The notes under the pieces: model-generated
Told to the model about the DNA's origin: nothing
Seen by the model: the letters and a program-made list of their open reading frames with translations, nothing else
The model's database searches: none
Part shown: positions 20,010-26,666 of the stretch, piece by piece
Position numbering within the stretch: position 1 is the first letter of the stretch
Layout of the letters: the number at the start of each line of letters is the position of its first letter
Translations under genes and position numbers: made by a program
DNA from: DASRAU01 sp036005805
GTDB lineage: Bacteria; Acidobacteriota; Polarisedimenticolia; Gp22-AA2
Assembly: GCA_036005805.1 (NCBI GenBank)
Contig: DASYQE010000390.1
Span: 1 to 26,666 of the forward strand
Direction: 5' to 3'
DNA length: 26,666 nucleotides

Positions 20010-20015
20010 TATCAT
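20010..20015 (+). promoter_or_regulatory. Candidate -10 box placed for a leaderless transcript
   Basis: TATCAT ends 9 nt before the ATG of the short-chain dehydrogenase, and no Shine-Dalgarno lies between. In leaderless genes a TANNNT box 6-10 nt before the start codon is the usual layout. No clear -35 is visible. Confidence 0.35.
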
Positions 20016-20024
20016 CGCGGCTCC

Positions 20025-20855
20025 ATGACGGGCGGACGGGTGCGCACGGCCCTGGTGACCGGGGCGTCGAGCGGAATCGGCCTCGAGCTGGGCCGCCTGC
20101 TGGCGCGCGACGGCGCGCGCATCGTCATGGTCGCGCGCGACGAAGGTCGGCTGCAGCGGGCCGCGCGCTGGGTGCAGGCGGAGATCCCGACCGCGGCGCT
20201 GACGCTCCTGCCCGTCGATCTGGCGGCCGCCGGCGCCGCCGCGGCCCTGCACGCGCGGGTGGCGCGCGACATCGGCGACGTCGATCTGCTGGTCAACAAT
20301 GCCGGCGTGGGACTGTCGGGGCGTTTCTCGAAGAGCGACCCGGACGCGGTGGCGAGTCTCGTCCAGCTCAATGTCGTTGCGCTCACGGAGCTGACCGGCC
20401 TCTTTCTGCGGGACATGCTGGCGCGCCGCGCGGGTCGCATCCTCAACGTCGCTTCGACCGCGGCTTATCTGCCAGGGCCCGGCATGGCCGTGTACTACGC
20501 CACCAAGGCGTTCGTTCTCTCCTTCAGCGAGGCTCTGGCGGAGGAGACGGCCTGCAGCGGCGTCACGGTCACCGCGCTCTGTCCCGGGCCCATCGACACC
20601 GGCTTCGCGGCGCGGGCGGGAATCGAAGGGAGCCGGCTGCTGCGCAGCCCCCTCAAGGTGCCGGCGGCGCAGGTCGCGGAGGCCGGCTACCGCGGCGCCC
20701 TCGAAGGCCGAAGAGTCGTCGTGCCGGGTCTCGCGAACAAGATGATGGTCGAAGGATTGCGCCTCATCCCGCGCGCGGTCGCGGCGTCGCTCGCGGGACG
20801 CGCGCACGAGCCGGCCGAAGGAGACGACGGCCCGCCGGACCAGGCTCCCCGCTGA
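20025..20855 (+). CDS. Short-chain dehydrogenase/reductase (SDR family)
   Basis: 276-residue classical SDR oxidoreductase acting with NAD(P)H on an unknown substrate. The Rossmann motif TGASSGIG is at 12-19, NNAG at 91-94, the catalytic Ser144 in NVAST, and the YxxxK pair Tyr157/Lys161 in YYATKAF. PGPIDTGF follows as expected. ARD after the second strand (38-40) hints at NADP preference, since Arg follows the second beta strand. The C-terminus, with PxKVPAAQVAEAGYRGALEGRRVVVPG, resembles the DltE/YdfG-like cell-envelope or lipid-related SDR group. It starts at ATG 20025 without a ribosome binding site. The gene is divergent from the AsmA-like gene (85-bp gap) and convergent with the permease. 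Confidence 0.92.
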   Translation: MTGGRVRTALVTGASSGIGLELGRLLARDGARIVMVARDEGRLQRAARWVQAEIPTAALTLLPVDLAAAGAAAALHARVARDIGDVDLLVNNAGVGLSGRFSKSDPDAVASLVQLNVVALTELTGLFLRDMLARRAGRILNVASTAAYLPGPGMAVYYATKAFVLSFSEALAEETACSGVTVTALCPGPIDTGFAARAGIEGSRLLRSPLKVPAAQVAEAGYRGALEGRRVVVPGLANKMMVEGLRLIPRAVAASLAGRAHEPAEGDDGPPDQAPR

Positions 20856-20861
20856 AGCGGG
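20848..20861 (+). terminator. GC hairpin at the end of the dehydrogenase gene
   Basis: CCCGC and GCGGG form a 5-bp stem around TGAA, which contains the TGA stop codon. The sequence after it has no T-tract, so it may be a weak or factor-dependent terminator between convergent genes. Confidence 0.25.
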
Positions 20862-20903
20862 CCGGTTCGCTTCACCGCCGCGCTTCCTGAGCGCCGCAGG
20901 CGG

Positions 20904-22253
20904 TCAGATCGACGGCTCAGGCCTCGGGCGGTTCGATCGGCTCGAGTAACGGGCGAGGAACGGGGCCGCGATGGCTCCAACCCCGAGCAGCGCCGCCCCC
21001 GCGAGGGCCGCCTTCGGCTCCTCGCGCGCGGTCGTCACCAGCAGGACCGCCCACGTCGCCGTCAGCACCAGCGCGTTGATCACGACCACGGGCGTCCCGC
21101 CCGCCAGGCGGAACCCCTGCGGATCCGCATCGGCGGTGCGGCGCGCCTTCAGGACCGACCAGACGACGAGCGCATCGTAGGCCCCGAAGAGCCAGACATC
21201 GACGATGAGCAGCTCCTCGAACGGGACCGCCGCGAGGATGGCATAGAGCACCGCGTACAGGATGAGGACGCGGTGCGGCGTGCCGTGACGCGGGTGCTTC
21301 TGCACCAGCCAGGCGGGGAGGAAGCCGTCGGCGGCGAAGGCCCACGCCAGCCGCGACCACCAGAGCAGGTACGCCATGAAGATGACCACGAACGACGCCA
21401 CGCTGGCGAGCAGCGCCCAGTTGCCGAGGACCGGCCCTCCGAGGATGCGGCCGATGGTCGAGAAATGTCCCGACTCCCACTCGTGCCAGGAGCCTGTGGC
21501 CGCGAGCCCGACGATCAGCGGCAGCACGTAGCTGATGATGACGAGCGGCGTCACGATGAGCAGCACGAGCGGGATGGTGCGCCGCGGCTGCTCGATCTCC
21601 TCCGCCGCGGTCGAGACCTCGGAGTAGCCGGAGTGGAACCACACCGCCAGCGCCAGTCCGGCCGACAGTCCGTCGAGCGGGGCATCGCCGGCGCTGAACG
21701 GCACGAAGGGATTGAAGCGCCAGCGGGGGATGGCGGCCAGCACCATCCAGATGAGCGGGGCGATCAGGAAGATATTGAGCCCGACCGCGGCCGCCCCGAC
21801 GATGCGGATGCCGCGGATGTTGAGCCAGGTCAGGAAGGCGATGAACCCCACCGCCGCGAGCCAGCGCGTCAGAGGACCAATCCCGGGCAGGACGTACTCC
21901 AGCGCCTGCGCGAACAGCACCGGGTAGAGCGCGTTGTCGAGGATCGACGACATCAGGCTCCAGATCCCGGCGTGGCAGCCCCAGGTCTCGCCGAGGAACT
22001 CCCGGACCCAGCGGTAGTAGCCGCCTTCGATCGGCCGCCGGGCGGCGAGCTCGGCGGTGGCGAAGGAAAGAGGCAGCCCCCAGACGATCGCGCCGACGAC
22101 GATGAGGGTGATGAGGAGCCCCGGACCGACCTTGGCGACGAAGTCCTCGGTGCCGTACGGTCCGCCGCAGGCGGAGGCGTACAGGAGCCCGATCGCGGCG
22201 AGGAGCCCGGCGCGGCGCGGAGTGCGCGAGGCGTCGGCCGGGAACGAGGTCAT
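20904..22253 (-). CDS. APC superfamily amino acid / polyamine permease
   Basis: 449 residues with about 12 hydrophobic membrane segments. The first-helix signature SACGGPYGTEDFVAKVGPG, with its unwound Gly-rich stretch, is the APC substrate and cation site. GGYYRWVREFLGETWG and WFHSGYSEVSTAAEEIEQPRRTIP are also typical. The overall pattern is closest to the branch containing plant and bacterial polyamine or amino acid uptake carriers, but the substrate is inferred. It starts at ATG 22253, whose ATGA overlaps the stop of the DksA/TraR-like gene by 4 bp, so translation should be coupled. It is the last gene of the Omp85-like, DksA-like, permease run and ends 48 nt from the convergent dehydrogenase. 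Confidence 0.9.
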   Translation of the reverse strand: MTSFPADASRTPRRAGLLAAIGLLYASACGGPYGTEDFVAKVGPGLLITLIVVGAIVWGLPLSFATAELAARRPIEGGYYRWVREFLGETWGCHAGIWSLMSSILDNALYPVLFAQALEYVLPGIGPLTRWLAAVGFIAFLTWLNIRGIRIVGAAAVGLNIFLIAPLIWMVLAAIPRWRFNPFVPFSAGDAPLDGLSAGLALAVWFHSGYSEVSTAAEEIEQPRRTIPLVLLIVTPLVIISYVLPLIVGLAATGSWHEWESGHFSTIGRILGGPVLGNWALLASVASFVVIFMAYLLWWSRLAWAFAADGFLPAWLVQKHPRHGTPHRVLILYAVLYAILAAVPFEELLIVDVWLFGAYDALVVWSVLKARRTADADPQGFRLAGGTPVVVINALVLTATWAVLLVTTAREEPKAALAGAALLGVGAIAAPFLARYSSRSNRPRPEPSI

Positions 22254-22636
22254 GCGCGGCGGCCGGAGCCGCCGTCTTCCTTCGCCGACTGGCAGGGGAC
22301 GCAGCGCGTCGCGAACGGCACGGCGCGCAGGCGCGCGAGCGAGATCGCGCCGGCGCAGACATCGCAGCGGCCGTAGGCGCCGGCATGCAGACGGCTGAGC
22401 GCGGCGTCGATCTGCCGCACCGTCTGATCGAGCGACTCGAGCAGGGCCACGTCGGCGCCGCCCTCGCGGCTCGCCTTCCAGCCGTGCACCCCTTCGCTGT
22501 CTCCGGCCGACTCGCCGGACAGCTGGGCCGCCAGGAGCTGCCGGTAGCGCGCGTCGGCTTCCTGGCGCAGGCGGGTGAGCATCTCCCTGAGGGCGGCCTG
22601 CCGGGCATCGGCTCCGGCGCCGGGGTCGGCGGTCAC
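22250..22636 (-). CDS. DksA/TraR family C4-type zinc-finger protein
   Basis: 128 residues with a long helical N-terminal part (REMLTRLRQEADARYRQLLAAQ, LLESLDQTVRQIDAALSRL) and a C-terminal zinc finger. The four cysteines are Cys91 and Cys94 in GRCDVC and Cys112 and Cys115 in TRCVPC, spaced as in DksA/TraR. Such proteins bind the secondary channel of RNA polymerase, or are general RNA polymerase-binding and spore-related relatives. The acidic DxxDxA tip motif of E. coli DksA is not evident, so a DksA-like stringent role is not assured. GTG 22636 is chosen because homology begins soon after. There is no Shine-Dalgarno; TATCAT ends 7 nt before the GTG. It lies 14 nt after the Omp85-like gene and overlaps the permease by 4 bp. 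Confidence 0.86.
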   Translation of the reverse strand: MTADPGAGADARQAALREMLTRLRQEADARYRQLLAAQLSGESAGDSEGVHGWKASREGGADVALLESLDQTVRQIDAALSRLHAGAYGRCDVCAGAISLARLRAVPFATRCVPCQSAKEDGGSGRRA

Positions 22637-22643
22637 GCCGCGG

Positions 22644-22649
22644 ATGATA
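22644..22649 (-). promoter_or_regulatory. TATCAT just before the DksA/TraR-like start codon
   Basis: On the minus strand TATCAT lies in the 14-nt gap after the Omp85-like gene, 7 nt before GTG 22636. It could be the -10 box of an internal leaderless promoter, giving DksA-like and permease expression independent of the upstream gene. Confidence 0.28.
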
Positions 22650-22650
22650 G

Positions 22651-24366
22651 TCAAAATCCGATGCCCAGGGCGATGTAGGGATAGGCGTTGCCGCCATGCG
22701 GTCCGAAGCCCCAGGCGTAGTCGATGCGCACCACCAGCGGCTCGCCGGGGACGACCAGCCGCAGGCCGACGCCGGCGCCGGAGATCGACGCCTGCTCGAG
22801 CCCGGGGCTCTGCCAGACCTCGCCGCCGTCCACGAAGACCGCTCCCTTGATCGCCCGCGCGAGGCGCGACTCGAACGGCACGCGCGTCGGATCGGCGACC
22901 TCCTCGGGGCCGACGGGGCGCCCCTCGAGCGGGCGGACGAACGGGATCCACAGCTCGCTCTGGAGATAGGCGATGCCGCGTCCGAGGAAGGTGTCCTCCT
23001 TGAAGCCGCGCACCGTCGTCGAGCCGCCGAGCGTGAAGAGCTGGAACTGCGGCACCGGACGATCGATCCCGCCGCCGCCGAGACGCAGCTCGTATTCGAA
23101 GCCCGTGCGGAAGCGACCGTGCGCGGTGAACTGCACCGCCGGACGCACGTACGGCACGCCGTTGCCGGCGTCGAATGACAGCTCCAGCGCGGGGATGGTG
23201 CGCAGCAGGAGACTCGGCGATCTCCAGAAGTGGCGGTATTCGTGGATGGCGCTGAGGCGCAGGAGGGTGAGATCGGTCGCGTCGAGGCCGTCCACGTCCA
23301 CGTACTCGCGGCGGACCTCGGCCTCGAGGTGCAGGTCGTGCGGGGCGGGCAGGGCGAGCGGCCGGGCGCCGATCGCGATCGATCCCCCGGTGCGCCGCTC
23401 GTCCCGCTCCTCTCCATCGATGGCGCGGTTGTTGATGAAGCTCGAGAACAGCGAGCCGCCGAGATCGTAGATGCGCTTCGGCTCCTTGTGCGCGGCGACC
23501 AGCGGCGCCGAGTAGCCGATCTCGCCGCCCCACGCGGTGCTGAAGGTCGGGGTCACCGAGATCGTGTCCAGTCCACTGATCACGTCGTGGCGCTGGTAGA
23601 CGAGTCCGGCGGTGCCGCCGGTCCGCGGACCGTACCCGGCGGTGCCGCCGAGGTAGTTGAGCGGGCCACGGCGCTGGTGCGGACCGCCTTCCTCCTGAAG
23701 CGGCGTGATGCTCTGGATCAGGTACGCGCCCTCGCCGACGGCGTCGTCGGGCGGCGCGCCGGCGGGGATGAAGAGCAGGACGTAGCCGAGGCGAACGAGG
23801 GCGAGGCGGTCGAGACGGTAACGCTCGACGTTGTAGAGATCCCCCGGGCGCGTCTGCAGCAGGCCGCGCAGGACAGCGCGCGGCGCGCTCGGCGGAACGG
23901 GATAGAAGGGCTTCTCTTCGGTCAGCCGCTGGGGCTTGACGCCGAGCGGGTCGAGTTCGGAGACGTCGAAGGTGATGATGGCGACCCGGTGGCTGCTCTC
24001 GCGCACGTCGAGCGAGGCGACGCCCTCGTCACACCAGGCGCGGATCGACGGGACATAGCCGAGGGCGCGATAGTGCGAGGCGACGGTCTCGGCCAGCCGC
24101 AAAGGCTCGCAAGGCCGGCCCACCTCCGCCTCGAGGAAGTGGCGCAGCGTGTCCCCCTTGAAGACGGCGCCGTCGGGGGCGGTCTCTCCTCCGGACGGGC
24201 CGGGGACGATGAAGCGGATGGTGGCGACGCGCTGCAGCAGCACGGAGGGCGGCCCGGACGCCGGCGTGGCGGCGCGCGCCGACGGGACAGCGAGCGTCAC
24301 CGCGAGCAGCAGGGGAAGGCGCCGGCCCGCGGAGAAACGCCGCCGGTGCGCTCCGCCAGAGGTCAC
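22651..24366 (-). CDS. Omp85/BamA-like outer membrane protein (POTRA plus surface-antigen barrel)
   Basis: 571 residues. Signal peptide at about 10-33 (RRLPLLLAVTLAVPSARAA). Residues about 45-225 look like two POTRA-type segments (LRLAETVASHYRALGYVPS; YRLDRLALVRLGYV). The rest is a beta barrel of the bacterial surface antigen family: alternating aromatic strands, the Omp85 lid-loop motif VRGF at 452-455 and terminal Phe (ALGIGF), which suits BAM-dependent insertion. With only two POTRAs it resembles TamA or TpsB-like or ShlB-type transporters more than BamA, which has five. The start is GTG 24366, from homology and signal-peptide logic; no Shine-Dalgarno is seen. It heads the run with the DksA/TraR-like gene and permease, and diverges from the small OMP gene. 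A dedicated substrate is not identifiable. Confidence 0.85.
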   Translation of the reverse strand: MTSGGAHRRRFSAGRRLPLLLAVTLAVPSARAATPASGPPSVLLQRVATIRFIVPGPSGGETAPDGAVFKGDTLRHFLEAEVGRPCEPLRLAETVASHYRALGYVPSIRAWCDEGVASLDVRESSHRVAIITFDVSELDPLGVKPQRLTEEKPFYPVPPSAPRAVLRGLLQTRPGDLYNVERYRLDRLALVRLGYVLLFIPAGAPPDDAVGEGAYLIQSITPLQEEGGPHQRRGPLNYLGGTAGYGPRTGGTAGLVYQRHDVISGLDTISVTPTFSTAWGGEIGYSAPLVAAHKEPKRIYDLGGSLFSSFINNRAIDGEERDERRTGGSIAIGARPLALPAPHDLHLEAEVRREYVDVDGLDATDLTLLRLSAIHEYRHFWRSPSLLLRTIPALELSFDAGNGVPYVRPAVQFTAHGRFRTGFEYELRLGGGGIDRPVPQFQLFTLGGSTTVRGFKEDTFLGRGIAYLQSELWIPFVRPLEGRPVGPEEVADPTRVPFESRLARAIKGAVFVDGGEVWQSPGLEQASISGAGVGLRLVVPGEPLVVRIDYAWGFGPHGGNAYPYIALGIGF

Positions 24367-24445
24367 GAGCGCGCTTCGTATCCGTCCCGCCCGCCCGTGT
24401 CAAGTCGCCGGGAGGCGGCGGCCTCTTCGTGCGCGTCGCCCCGGG

Positions 24446-24475
24446 TTGATTCGCCGGCGCGGAAAAGTCCATACT
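24446..24475 (+). promoter_or_regulatory. Candidate sigma70 promoter for the small outer-membrane protein
   Basis: TTGATT (24446-24451) and CATACT (24470-24475) with an 18-nt spacer, inside the divergent gap. Transcription would start near 24482, leaving a leader of about 42 nt with GAGGAGG before the ATG. Confidence 0.42.
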
Positions 24476-24523
24476 CCACGGCCCCCGGACGCGGGGATCG
24501 CCGGGATTCGAGGAGGAAACGAC

Positions 24524-25102
24524 ATGCAGCGTGCGTGGCGCCGCGGGAGCGGCCTCGTCATCATCGCCCTGACCGCATTGTGTGCGAGCGCCAGCGTCCG
24601 CGCCGACGAGTTCGCCGGAAAGTGGGAGGTCGGTGCGGACCTGCTCAGCACCACGATGGACAACGACACCACCATCAAGGACGCGCTCGGCTACCGGGCA
24701 CGCGGCGCCTACCACCTCACCAAGACGCACACCATCGAGCTGACCTTCGACTCGGTCTCCGCCGACTCGCAGGAGAAGCACACCGACCTCTCCTACGACC
24801 TGCACAAGATCATGTTGAGCTATCTCGGGTCGTTCAAGAGCAAGAAGCCCGACTCGAAGGTGTCGTCGTTCGGGGTGTTCGGCATCGGCCAGATCAAGTA
24901 CGACAACGGAGCGGCCTCGGACGACAGCACCGTGTTCCAGGCGGGCGGCGGTGTGCGGGTGCGGTTCACGAAGTCTCTCGCCTTCCGCGTGGACGGCCGC
25001 ATCTGGCACTTCCACGGCGACAAGTTCATCATCCCGCGCGACGGTTTTTTCTCCTTCGACATCGCTGCGGGCCTGTCCTGGTTCTTCGGGAAAGGGAAAT
25101 AG
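24524..25102 (+). CDS. Small outer-membrane beta-barrel protein
   Basis: 192 residues. GAGGAGG sits 8 nt before ATG 24524. Signal peptide 1-27 (LVIIALTALCASASVRA, cleavage before DEFAG). The mature part is a series of alternating strands (WEVGADLLSTTM, ARGAYHLTKTHTIELTFDSVSA, YDLHKIMLSYLGSF, FGVFGIGQIKY, GGGVRVRFTKSLAFRVDGRIW, FFSFDIAAGLSWFF), the usual pattern of an eight-stranded OmpA- or OmpW-like porin. The chain ends WFFGKGK rather than in a bare aromatic residue. Function cannot be assigned beyond an envelope barrel. It lies divergent from the Omp85-like gene and convergent with the thrombospondin-repeat protein, 10 nt apart. Confidence 0.85.
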   Translation: MQRAWRRGSGLVIIALTALCASASVRADEFAGKWEVGADLLSTTMDNDTTIKDALGYRARGAYHLTKTHTIELTFDSVSADSQEKHTDLSYDLHKIMLSYLGSFKSKKPDSKVSSFGVFGIGQIKYDNGAASDDSTVFQAGGGVRVRFTKSLAFRVDGRIWHFHGDKFIIPRDGFFSFDIAAGLSWFFGKGK

Positions 25103-25113
25103 CCGGCCCGGCT
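25101..25113 (+). terminator. GC hairpin between convergent genes
   Basis: AGCCG and CGGCT form a short stem with a GCC loop, placed between the stops of the small OMP gene and the thrombospondin-repeat gene. No T-tract follows, so its role is uncertain. Confidence 0.2.
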
Positions 25114-26666
25114 CAGGACGAGGGCTTCGGTTTCGTCGCTGCTGCCGGAGCCTGGGCGGGGGTTTCGGGGACGGGCTCGGTGACCCGCACCGGCTGATCG
25201 TCCGGCTGCCCTCCCGACCGCACCAGGCGCAGCAGCAGCGTGCCGCGATCCTCCTGGGCCGTGAGTTCGATGGCGTAGGTCCCGGCTTCGCCGGTCTTGC
25301 AGGCGCGGCAGGGAACGGGCTTTTCGCGCAGGCGGCGTTCCTTGCCTTTCTCGTCCAGCGCGAACAGGTCGATGCCGACGAGATCGAACTCGTGCGTCGT
25401 CCGCCACTCGAGACGACGCCCGTCGGCTCCCCGCACGCGGCGCGCCTGGATGATGGCCTGGGTGCAGGCGTCGCCGCGGCCGTTCTTGTCGGCGTCCTCC
25501 TGGAGCGGGTTCGGGAGGTCGGCGCAGTTGTCGCAGGCGTCGCCGACGCCGTCGGCGTCCCGGTCCTCCTGCTTCTTGTTCGCGAGGGCGGGGCAGTTGT
25601 CGCACGCGTCTCCGAGACCGTCCTTGTCGGCGTCCTTCTGCTTCGGGTCGGGGACGACCGGGCACTTGTCGCAGGCGTTCCCGACACCGTCGAAGTCGAC
25701 GTCCTCCTGTTTCGGGTTGGTGACGCAGGGACAGTTGTCCTTGTCGTCCGGGATGTCGTCCTCGTCCACGCATGGTTCTTTTTTCTCGGCGGCGCTCTCC
25801 GCCTCGGCCGCGGCGCCGCCGGATGCGCCGGACGCGCCCGAGCCTCCCGGGTTCGCACCGGGCTCTCCTGTCCCCTGGCCCTCTCCTTCCTGGCGCGGAC
25901 CGGAACCGTCGCCCGCGTCTCCCTCCTTCGGCACGCCGGGATCGGACTTCTTGTCCCCGGGCTTCGAGCCGGGATTGTCCTGGCCTTCGGCCATGGCGCG
26001 GTTCACCGGTCGCGAGTGTCCCGAAAGGATCGGCGTGAGATAGTTCCCCTCGAGCACCAGGCCGACGGCGAAGGTGACGCAGTCGCCACCCGGATCGGGA
26101 ACGTGCGTCGTCGTCATGTTGCTGTTGAGGTCGGCCACGGGCGTCCAGAGGCCGGAGGTGATGAGGCTCGACAGGGGAGGCGAGCCGCACGAGTTCCGGT
26201 TGGAAAAGAGCTTGTACGCGGTCAGGACGGCCCGCCGTCGCCCCGGCGAGTCGACGCAGGTGGGGCGCAGCGTCTGCGTGCAGTCGTCGAGGGTCACGAA
26301 CGGCTTCCAGCGCAGATCGACGTCGAGGCCGCCGTCCCCCGACGCCCGCACTCCGCTCACCTCCGGGATCGGGAGATTCTGCGCGCCCACGGGCGTCACC
26401 TCGCCCACCTCGGTGAACGGCTGGGCCCAGTCGAGCATATAGCCGCCGGCGTCGACGTCGTATCCGACCGAGGCGACGATGCCGACCCCGTGATGCGAGG
26501 GACTGCCCTCGTCGGCGGCGGCGGTCACCGCGATGACGATCGGGTGTCCCCACTCGCGGGAGGGATTGGGACAGCCGGCCGCGCGAGAATCGGACCAGCT
26601 GCCGTTCACGGTGACGACCCCGTCCGAGCCGGAGCCGGCCTGCGGCTGGCACTGGCCGCCGGACGT
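25113..26666 (-). CDS. Secreted protein with thrombospondin type 3 repeats (5' end beyond the window)
   Basis: The frame is open to the window edge, giving at least 517 residues with the N-terminus missing; GTG 26609 is not taken as the real start. The visible N-terminal half looks like a beta-rich extracellular domain, e.g. GSWSDSRAAGCPNPSREWGHPIVIAV. A Gly/Ser/Glu/Pro-rich linker follows, then four thrombospondin type 3 calcium-binding repeats of about 23 residues each, with DxDxDGxG and paired Cys (e.g. DVDFDGVGNAC, DADKDGLGDAC). The C-terminal region (LEWRTTHEFDLVGIDLFALD...) may be a fibronectin III-like domain, ending in a Pro/Ala tail. Such proteins are usually exported or surface-bound. 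Partner and ligand are unknown. Confidence 0.85.
   Translation of the reverse strand, partial: TSGGQCQPQAGSGSDGVVTVNGSWSDSRAAGCPNPSREWGHPIVIAVTAAADEGSPSHHGVGIVASVGYDVDAGGYMLDWAQPFTEVGEVTPVGAQNLPIPEVSGVRASGDGGLDVDLRWKPFVTLDDCTQTLRPTCVDSPGRRRAVLTAYKLFSNRNSCGSPPLSSLITSGLWTPVADLNSNMTTTHVPDPGGDCVTFAVGLVLEGNYLTPILSGHSRPVNRAMAEGQDNPGSKPGDKKSDPGVPKEGDAGDGSGPRQEGEGQGTGEPGANPGGSGASGASGGAAAEAESAAEKKEPCVDEDDIPDDKDNCPCVTNPKQEDVDFDGVGNACDKCPVVPDPKQKDADKDGLGDACDNCPALANKKQEDRDADGVGDACDNCADLPNPLQEDADKNGRGDACTQAIIQARRVRGADGRRLEWRTTHEFDLVGIDLFALDEKGKERRLREKPVPCRACKTGEAGTYAIELTAQEDRGTLLLRLVRSGGQPDDQPVRVTEPVPETPAQAPAAATKPKPSS
25464..25746 (-). repeat. Four tandem thrombospondin type 3 coding repeats
   Basis: Four imperfect units of about 69 nt encode the Asp/Cys-rich calcium-binding motifs NCP-(8)-QxDxDxDGxGDAC. 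Codon similarity between units is high, so unequal crossover could alter repeat number. Confidence 0.8.

Noticed and set aside
20917..22608. 563-codon minus-strand frame overlapping the permease
   Set aside because: Frame-shifted shadow of the permease without hydrophobic segments; the true frame shows the APC membrane pattern.
22250..23533. Longer DksA/TraR-like protein starting at 23533
   Set aside because: The upstream part runs antisense-like in another frame through the Omp85-like gene. The zinc-finger protein is a normal length from GTG 22636.
24029..25858. 609-codon minus-strand frame across the small OMP gene
   Set aside because: It overlaps the thrombospondin-repeat gene in another frame and the OMP gene antisense. 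Its repeats (TRSRRTPTRT) are a frame-shift of the thrombospondin type 3 repeats.

Overview
The window is GC-rich, gene-dense bacterial chromosome with no sign of phage, plasmid or insertion-sequence genes. The gene set looks like a Gram-negative didermic bacterium: an Omp85-type barrel, a small outer-membrane barrel protein, an AsmA-like protein, and secreted FG-GAP, P-domain and thrombospondin-type-3 proteins. The mix of core metabolism, short overlapping operons and very large secreted repeat proteins recalls Acidobacteriota or related soil and sediment phyla. That placement is an impression, because no phylogenetic marker here was compared with a database.

Layout. Positions 1-4404 (minus) hold a tight operon, hutH > hutU > rlmI-like. 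It covers the first two steps of histidine degradation and an rRNA cytosine methyltransferase cut by the window edge. Divergent from it, purA (4522-5838) is followed closely by a PLP-dependent group II decarboxylase (5846-7312). Positions 7321-10718 (minus) encode a two-component module: a membrane hybrid histidine kinase, then a response regulator with an unusual Cys-rich tail. An RfbC-type sugar epimerase (10864-11430) diverges from it. tRNA-Lys(TTT), a phytanoyl-CoA dioxygenase-like oxygenase, tRNA-Glu(TTC) and a small secreted Cys-rich peptide follow on the plus strand up to 13029.

Positions 13038-17819 (minus) encode one 1593-residue secreted protein. It has FG-GAP repeats, then a right-handed beta-helix with two proprotein-convertase P domains inserted. 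An AsmA/DUF748-like membrane protein (17960-19939, minus) follows, with a divergent short-chain dehydrogenase (20025-20855). Positions 20904-24366 (minus) look like a second operon: Omp85-like barrel > DksA/TraR zinc-finger protein > APC permease, with a 14-nt gap and a 4-nt overlap. The window ends with a small outer-membrane barrel protein (24524-25102, plus) and a convergent secreted protein with four thrombospondin type 3 repeats (25113 to the edge, minus).

Working together. The hut genes would convert histidine to imidazolonepropionate; hutI and later steps are not in the window. The kinase and regulator overlap and are almost certainly partners. I see no complete, obviously new defence or biosynthetic system. 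The points most worth a second look are the kinase's C-terminal Hpt-like domain with Asn in place of the phosphorylatable His, the Cys-rich secreted peptide, the beta-helix with nested P domains, and several genes that lack a Shine-Dalgarno sequence and carry a -10-like hexamer just before the start codon, suggesting leaderless transcripts.

No stretch longer than 300 bases lacks a gene. Most other long open frames are antisense or frame-shifted shadows caused by the high GC content.
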